Shown piece by piece: positions 59,298 through 64,000 of a stretch of 64,000 nt of DNA. Below the pieces are notes generated by a model. It saw nothing but the letters and a program-made list of their open reading frames with translations, did no database searches and had not been told where the DNA came from. Within the stretch, counting starts at the first letter, position 1. The number at the start of each line of letters is the position of its first letter. The position numbers and the translations under genes are program-made. The DNA comes from Sorangium cellulosum So ce56 (GTDB lineage: Bacteria > Myxococcota_A > Polyangia > Polyangiales > Polyangiaceae): NCBI RefSeq assembly GCF_000067165.1, contig NC_010162.1, positions 10,962,501 to 11,026,500 on the forward strand, given 5' to 3'.

Positions 59298-59957
59298 CTA
59301 CCGGTTCAGCTTGTCCTTCTTGGCGTTCTCTTCGGCTTCCTTCTGACGCTCGGCCTCGCGCTGGACGATGCGCTCCTTGACCGCGGCGTAGTCCTTCTCG
59401 TCCTTCATGCGCCGGTCGAGCTGCTTCTGCCGCTCCGCCGCGGTCGCCGGATAGCCGGTCGCCTTGGGGTTGCTCGTCAGGAACGTGCTGTAGGCCCCCC
59501 ACGCCTCCTTCGCCGCCTGCCAGTTCTTCTGACGCTCGCGCAGATCGGCGAGGCAGAAGAGCACCTTGGCGTGGAGCTCCTCCGTTCCCTTCTTGCCGAT
59601 CGCCGTGTTCCAGGCCGTCTCGGCCTCCGCCGTGTTGCCGGACTCCAGCATCGCCTCGCCCAGCAGGTAGAAGCCGAGCATCTTCGAGGAATCCAGCTTG
59701 ATCGCATCCTGGAACGCCGCGATCGCGCCGGGGATGTCGCGCGCCACGAACGACGCCTGGCCCTTCAGGACCTGCTCCGTGTAGGGGCTGATGCCGGTGT
59801 GCCCGTTGGGATCTTTGCGCTGCGACGGAGCAGCGTCGGGCGCGGCCGCCGCCTGCGGCTTCTCCGTGCCCGCAGGCGGCTGGGCGGCGACCGGCGCCGC
59901 GGAGAAGACGACAGCGAGAGCGAGCGATGCGACGACAGCGAGCGAGCGGTCCTGCAT
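59298..59957 (-). CDS. Secreted TPR-type protein
   Basis: The product is 219 residues. ATG 59957 yields a signal peptide (VVASLALAVVFSAAPVAAQ). A Pro/Ala linker is followed by about three TPR-like helical repeats (GQASFVARDIPGAIAAFQDA, LGEAMLESGNTAEAETAWNT, LADLRERQKNWQAAKEAWGA) and a highly charged C-terminal helix (VKERIVQREAERQKEAEENA). It is probably periplasmic and mediates protein contacts. The longer open frame upstream runs through the 43-bp repeat array and is not coding. Confidence 0.82.
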   Translation of the reverse strand: MQDRSLAVVASLALAVVFSAAPVAAQPPAGTEKPQAAAAPDAAPSQRKDPNGHTGISPYTEQVLKGQASFVARDIPGAIAAFQDAIKLDSSKMLGFYLLGEAMLESGNTAEAETAWNTAIGKKGTEELHAKVLFCLADLRERQKNWQAAKEAWGAYSTFLTSNPKATGYPATAAERQKQLDRRMKDEKDYAAVKERIVQREAERQKEAEENAKKDKLNR

Positions 59958-60150
59958 GCCCGCCAAGGTACCGCAGTCGCGGCCCGGAGGGGAACGTTGC
60001 TGCACAGGGCAACGACGGTCGCCGCCGCGCGGCGGTCGCCGCCGCTCTGGGGGCGGGAACGAACCGCAGCGGCCCCCTGGCACAACACGCCGCCGGCCCG
60101 CAGCGGGCCGAGCGCCCGCGACCTCGGTCGCTGAGGGGGCTTCGCGTCCC
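59958..60150. other. Left part of the intergenic repeat region
   Basis: This holds the promoter side of the TPR gene and short GC-rich imperfect repeats (GGCGGTCGCCGCCGC near 60010-60055). No gene is seen. Confidence 0.4.
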
Positions 60151-60440
60151 GGCTCGCCCGCGACCACATCGCGTTCTGGTCCCCTCGCCTGCCGGCTCGC
60201 CCGTGACCACGACGCGCTCTGGTCCCTTCGCGTCCGGGCTCGCCCGCGACCACATCGCGTTCTGGTCCCCTCGCCTGCCGGCTCGCCCGCGACCACATCG
60301 CGTTCTGGTCCCCTCGCCTGCCGGCTCGCCCGCGACCACATCGCGTTCTGGTCCCCTCGCCTGCCGGCTCGCCCGCGACCACATCGCGTTCTGGTCCCCT
60401 CGCCTGCCGGCTCGCCCGCGACCCCATCGCGTTCTGGTTG
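60151..60440. repeat. Array of 43-bp tandem repeats, about 6.7 copies
   Basis: Copies start at 60151, 60194, 60237, 60280, 60323, 60366 and 60409 (partial). The unit begins GGCTCGCCCGCGACCACATC and ends TCCCCTCGCCTGCC. Copies 3-6 are essentially identical, copy 2 is diverged and copy 7 is truncated. Each unit holds an imperfect 18-base dyad, ACCACATCGCGTTCTGGT, centred on CGCG. The period is not a multiple of three, so long open frames through it are artefacts. It lies between two minus-strand genes. Confidence 0.95.
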
Positions 60441-60556
60441 TCCCAGCAAGCAAGTGCTTGAAAGCAGACGCTTTTCTTGGGATTACGTGACCCAGTTCAC
60501 AACTGCGCCAGCCGGCCCGGCAAACGCTCCGGTCCCGGAAGCCCAACCAGGGCAGG

Positions 60557-61336
60557 CTACTTTCGCCGCGGTCTGAACGGATCCGGCGGCAACCCGGCAT
60601 CCGGAGGCCGACCCGCATCCACCGGCGGCCAGCCCGCATCCGGCCAGCCCGCGTCCACCGGCAGCCTCCCCGCGTCCTGCCACCCCGCGTCCACCGGCGG
60701 AAAGCCCCCATCGGGGCCAGCGTCCGGCAAGCCCGCGTCCGCCGATCCCCCGGCGTCCGCCGGCAGCTTCCCCGCATCCCCCGGCGCGCCCCCGTCGACC
60801 GCCACCCCGCCCTGCGCGCTCAGCGACACCAGGCGGCCGTCCGGCTCCGGCGGCCAGAGGAAGCGCTCCTCCGCGCCCGTCTTCCGGTCCACCAGCTTGG
60901 CCCAGCTCGCGCGCGGGTTGTCCGCCATCTGCACGCGCAGCCGCGCCGTCACGCCGTTGTCGAACGTCGGACGGCGGAGCAGGGCGCCCGGCGGACGCTC
61001 CGGCGCGTCCCCCGTCAGCGGCACGTCGAAGCGGACCCGATCGAGCAGCTCCTGGCCCACGTACAGCTCGATCGCGAACCGGCCCATCACACGCGCCGTC
61101 GCCAGGGGCCGGTCGAGCGCCACCGGTCGCACCCGCACGATCGAGCCCTTCCCCTTCGCGTACTGCACGTCGAAGACCCACTGCTTCGCGCTGGGCCGCG
61201 GGGCAGGGTCCGGCGCATACCCCGCGCGGGACGGCGGAGCTTGCGGCTCGGCGACGGCGACCACGCCGGCGGCGGCGAGCGCAAGGCCAGCGAGGAGCCC
61301 CAGGGCGGCGCGGGTGAGAGGGCGAGGCGAGGTCAT
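60557..61336 (-). CDS. Secreted protein with Asp-Ala-Gly repeat tail
   Basis: The product is 259 residues from ATG 61336, overlapping the pseudouridine synthase stop by ATGA. The signal peptide is ALGLLAGLALAAAGVVAVAE. A beta-rich domain (about 50-165) is of unknown family. The last 85 residues repeat PVDAGWPDAG-like units rich in Asp, Ala, Gly and Pro, ending PFRPRRK. Asp/Gly runs of this sort may bind calcium or act as a linker. The third gene of a coupled operon. Confidence 0.78.
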   Translation of the reverse strand: MTSPRPLTRAALGLLAGLALAAAGVVAVAEPQAPPSRAGYAPDPAPRPSAKQWVFDVQYAKGKGSIVRVRPVALDRPLATARVMGRFAIELYVGQELLDRVRFDVPLTGDAPERPPGALLRRPTFDNGVTARLRVQMADNPRASWAKLVDRKTGAEERFLWPPEPDGRLVSLSAQGGVAVDGGAPGDAGKLPADAGGSADAGLPDAGPDGGFPPVDAGWQDAGRLPVDAGWPDAGWPPVDAGRPPDAGLPPDPFRPRRK

Positions 61337-62313
61337 CGGGTACCGGAAGAAGGCCCGAGCGGCAGGGCCGCCTCGAGCGTCGCGGAGAGCACCTCTTCCC
61401 ACGCCGAGCCGCCGCCGTCGAGCGCTACCCAGAGCTCGCGGAGCTCGTCCGGCACCGGCGCGATCGCCGCGCAGAGCTCGCCGCGCTCGTCCGGCACCGT
61501 GACGCGCAAGGCGTGCAGCGCGACGCGCGAGAGCGGGATCACCCGGCCCCTCGCCGTGGTCACGGACCGGGCCCCGCCATGGTCGCGATCGCCGAGGAGC
61601 GGCGCCCCCGCGTGCGCCGCGTGCACCCGGAGCTGGTGCGTGCGGCCCGTCACCGGGTCCAGGCGCAGCAGCGTGGCCGGCGCCGCGCCGCCGCCCGCCG
61701 AGGCGACCGCGCGGTAATGCGTCGACGCGTCTTTCGCGTCCGCGCCGCCCACCGCGGGCAGGCTGCGACCGCCCCGCGCCCGCGCCGCGCCGATGGGCGC
61801 ATCCCACGTGCCCGACCCCTCGACGCGACCCCCGGCGACGCCGACGTACACCCGCGCGATGCGCCCCGCCTCGCGCATCGCAACCACGTGTCGCCGGCCC
61901 CGCGCGCCCGTCGCGCACAGCACCGCGCCGCTCACGCCGACGTCGAGCCGCGAGGCGGCGTGCGGCAGGTCGCGCAGCCCGAGCAGCTCCGCGACCTCCG
62001 TGACCAGCGACCGCGTGCCCCGGCGCTCCGGCTCCGTCGGCAGCGCCGCAGGCTTCGACGCGACGAGGAGCTCCCCCCAGCGCGCCAGCACCTCCACCGG
62101 CGGCGCCCCCGGCGCGTCGCGCCGCGCCGGCCACACCGCGAGCTCGTCGCCGAGGGCCACCGCGTCGCCGGGCCGCGCGCGCCGGCCGTTCAGGAACGCG
62201 CGCCCCTCCGCCGCCGCGCCCGCGAGGCCCCGCGACGCGCCGCCCGCGCGCTCGAGGACGTCGGCCACCGTGGGGCCGTCCGAGGGCCCGACGCGGAAGC
62301 GCGCGGCCGTCAT
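61333..62313 (-). CDS. RluA-family pseudouridine synthase
   Basis: The product is 326 residues from ATG 62313, joined to its neighbours by ATGA overlaps on both sides. An N-terminal S4-like region (about 15-70, FLNGRRARPGDAVALGDEL) precedes the catalytic domain. The catalytic motif is SRLDVGVSG, where family members have HRLDxxTSG; the Asp is kept, while the preceding His and the Thr are changed. The uracil-binding LDPVTGRTHQLRVHAAHAGA segment is typical. The RNA target (23S rRNA or tRNA) cannot be assigned. Confidence 0.9.
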   Translation of the reverse strand: MTAARFRVGPSDGPTVADVLERAGGASRGLAGAAAEGRAFLNGRRARPGDAVALGDELAVWPARRDAPGAPPVEVLARWGELLVASKPAALPTEPERRGTRSLVTEVAELLGLRDLPHAASRLDVGVSGAVLCATGARGRRHVVAMREAGRIARVYVGVAGGRVEGSGTWDAPIGAARARGGRSLPAVGGADAKDASTHYRAVASAGGGAAPATLLRLDPVTGRTHQLRVHAAHAGAPLLGDRDHGGARSVTTARGRVIPLSRVALHALRVTVPDERGELCAAIAPVPDELRELWVALDGGGSAWEEVLSATLEAALPLGPSSGTR

Positions 62314-64000
62314 CCGGGCGTCGCCGCGCGCGGGGCAGCGCCGCCGCCAGGAGCTCCCCCGGCGACGACGCCCGGCGACGACGGCGAGGCGCGCTCGTCC
62401 AGGCGCTCGACCACGCCGCGATCGCCGTCGATGCGGAGCCGATCGCCCGTCTTGATCGCCAGCGTCACGCCGGGGACGTTCACCACCGCGGGGATGCCGT
62501 ACTCCCGCGCGACGATCGAGGCGTGCGACATGGGGCCGCCGAGCTCGGTCACGACCGCGGCGGCCACCAGGAACAGCGGCGAGAGGCCGACGTCGGTCGT
62601 GCGCGCGACCAGCACCTCCCCCGGCGCCACCGCGTCGAGCGCCGAGGCGCCCGGCTCGAGCACGCGGGCCCGCCCCTCGACGACCCCAGGGCTCGCCGGC
62701 AGCCCGAGCAGGCGCTCCCCGGACGCGGGCGGCAGCACGACCGGCGGCGGCCGGCCGATGAAGGTGGCCGGCGGATCGGGGCGCGCGGCGTCGCGGAGGT
62801 GCTCGGCGCGCCGCAGCCGGACGAGGTGGCCCACGTCGGCGCGGCCGCTGGAGAGCGCCGTCGCGAGCTCCTCGTAGGTGCAGAAGAAGACGCTCCCGGG
62901 CTCCAGCGAGGGATCGAGGCGCCGGAGGCGCCGGTCGATGTCGAGCGCGACCCTGCGCAGCATGCCGAGGACGCGCGTCACCCACGTGCGCATGCGCTCC
63001 CGCAGGCGCACGTAGCGCTGCGCGCGGCCGACGAGGGTGCGCAGGAGCGCGAGCTCCAGCCGCGGCACGCGCGTCTCGAGCATCGCCATCTCCCGATCGG
63101 CGAGCGCCCGGGCGCGCGCCAGCGCGCGCTCCGGATCGCCCGGCGCGCCGCGCAGCGACGCCGTGAGCATCGCGACGACCGGCGACGGGTCCTCCCGCCA
63201 GCGCGGCGTCGCGAGCTCCGCCTCGCGCACGGCGCGATCGCCGTAGGCGTCGAGGAACCGCGCGTACGCGTCGCGCGCCGGCCCCTCGGGCAGGTCGCGC
63301 GGCCACAGGACCCCGCCGGCGAGGAGCCGCTCGCGCGCCGTCCGATCCTGCAGGACGAGCTCGGCGACCCGCGCGAGCTCGATGCCCGGCCCCGCGCTGT
63401 CGAGCTCGCGCACGCCGCCCGCGAGCACCTGCGCCAGGTGCTCGACGTTCGTCTCGGCGCGCCCGGCCGGCGCGTCGAGGTGCGCTTCCCCGGAGGCGGA
63501 GCGCGCGGAGGCGCGGCGGCCCGCGATGCGCTCGAGCGCCTTGCACAGCGCGAGGTGGCTCGCGAGCGACGCCGACGCGCAGTGCAGCATCCGCGTGCCG
63601 GTCCGCTCGAGCAGCAGGAAGACGCTCCGGAGCGTGGTGCCGATGGCGTCGTCCGGCAGGAGCGTCATGTCGAGCTCGGAGAGGGCGCGCTGCGCCCAGA
63701 GCGCCTCGCCCTCGTAGGCCGCCACCTCGCGCTCGAGCCGCGCCTGCCGGAGGAGGAGCCGCGGCCCCGTGAGCGGCAGCCGCGCATAGAAGCCGCGCCG
63801 CGAGACGCCCTCGCTCTGCTCGGCGAGCCGCGCGATGAGCGCCTCGCTCGCCCCGCCGCTCATGCCGAGCAGCGCGCGCGGCGAGAGCCCCGGGACCTGC
63901 GCCGCGATCCGCATGAAGGCGGTGAGGTTGAGGTAGAAGCGCCCGTGCACGTTGGCCACGAGGCGCGCGCCCCGCGGCACGCGGCAGCCGAGCGCGGCGA
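62310..64000 (-). CDS. PEP-utilising enzyme (PEP synthase/rifampicin phosphotransferase-like), 5' part outside window
   Basis: Only the C-terminal 560 residues are inside the window; the frame is open at the edge. The C-terminus carries the swivelling His domain: GEVLVARTTDVGLSPLFLVA then TELGGPMSHASIVAREYGIP, in which the His of MSHASIVARE is the phospho-carrier. The middle part is helical, Arg-rich and not closely like PpsA. The ATP-grasp half should lie upstream. Family members transfer phosphate from ATP via His to pyruvate, water or an antibiotic. First gene of the ATGA-coupled trio. Confidence 0.82.
   Translation of the reverse strand, partial: AALGCRVPRGARLVANVHGRFYLNLTAFMRIAAQVPGLSPRALLGMSGGASEALIARLAEQSEGVSRRGFYARLPLTGPRLLLRQARLEREVAAYEGEALWAQRALSELDMTLLPDDAIGTTLRSVFLLLERTGTRMLHCASASLASHLALCKALERIAGRRASARSASGEAHLDAPAGRAETNVEHLAQVLAGGVRELDSAGPGIELARVAELVLQDRTARERLLAGGVLWPRDLPEGPARDAYARFLDAYGDRAVREAELATPRWREDPSPVVAMLTASLRGAPGDPERALARARALADREMAMLETRVPRLELALLRTLVGRAQRYVRLRERMRTWVTRVLGMLRRVALDIDRRLRRLDPSLEPGSVFFCTYEELATALSSGRADVGHLVRLRRAEHLRDAARPDPPATFIGRPPPVVLPPASGERLLGLPASPGVVEGRARVLEPGASALDAVAPGEVLVARTTDVGLSPLFLVAAAVVTELGGPMSHASIVAREYGIPAVVNVPGVTLAIKTGDRLRIDGDRGVVERLDERASPSSPGVVAGGAPGGGAAPRAATPG

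Noticed and set aside
60151..60440. 43-bp repeats as a CRISPR array
   Set aside because: Copies are head to tail with no unique spacers, and no cas genes are present.
59298..60449. 383-residue form of the TPR protein
   Set aside because: The extra N-terminus is translation of the 43-bp array; a proper signal peptide begins at the internal ATG at 59957.

Overview
The window is very GC-rich and densely coded, with long spurious open frames on both strands. The gene content points to a large-genome myxobacterium of the Sorangium/Polyangium type: a MYXO-CTERM-like tail, Cys-rich secreted proteins, Gly/Thr and Pro/Ala linkers, SBBP-type lipoproteins, a Ser/Thr kinase with a tethered C-terminus, ECF sigma factors and many orphan secreted proteins. 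This is inferred from gene content and base composition; no 16S rRNA gene is present.

Layout. 1-7.1 kb: a double-hotdog thioesterase, then a minus-strand run of an AlkA-type glycosylase, a DUF488 protein, an AhpD-like carboxymuconolactone decarboxylase, a cytochrome P450 and a large multidomain lipoprotein whose MYXO-CTERM tail lies out of frame. A 73-bp relic of a P450 3' end sits 2.4 kb from the intact gene. 7.4-13.1 kb: a visibly AT-richer accessory island with an overlapping two-gene cassette (DUF3696-type AAA ATPase plus an unrecognised partner, the best candidate for a new defence-type system), a small acidic protein, a broken phage/plasmid-primase-like gene, a strong hairpin and a broken tachylectin-like gene. 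13.2-18.3 kb: a membrane histidine kinase, a membrane protein, a DCC-family protein, and a divergent FAD monooxygenase/TetR pair with a perfect inverted-repeat operator. 18.4-24.4 kb: an Rhs protein with a C-terminal deaminase-like toxin domain, translationally coupled to a large STAND-like protein with a ruined P-loop.

24.5-36.7 kb: mostly housekeeping and regulation: metG, a Dps ferritin, an FAD oxidoreductase with an ECF41-type sigma factor, a PHA-system protein, rseP, rsmB, a Ser/Thr kinase and a secreted PEGA-like protein. 36.9-45.9 kb: secreted or surface proteins (Cys-rich repeat protein, beta-propeller lipoprotein, Pro/Ala-rich protein, GYF_2 protein) and tRNA-Gln(UUG). A 127-bp long inverted repeat lies between two convergent genes.

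46-55 kb: signalling. An ECF sigma factor is coupled to a small membrane protein, followed by a PP2C phosphatase. A protease-dead HtrA-like protein is divergent from a second ECF sigma factor coupled to a 1586-residue zinc-finger/FecR/VIT/vWA/TPR fusion that looks like a giant anti-sigma receptor. 55-64 kb: a guanylate/adenylate-cyclase-like/AAA protein, a small membrane protein, a 3-hydroxyacyl-CoA dehydrogenase, a secreted TPR protein, a 43-bp tandem repeat array and a three-gene ATGA-coupled operon (PEP-utilising enzyme, RluA-type pseudouridine synthase, secreted DAG-repeat protein) that runs off the window end.
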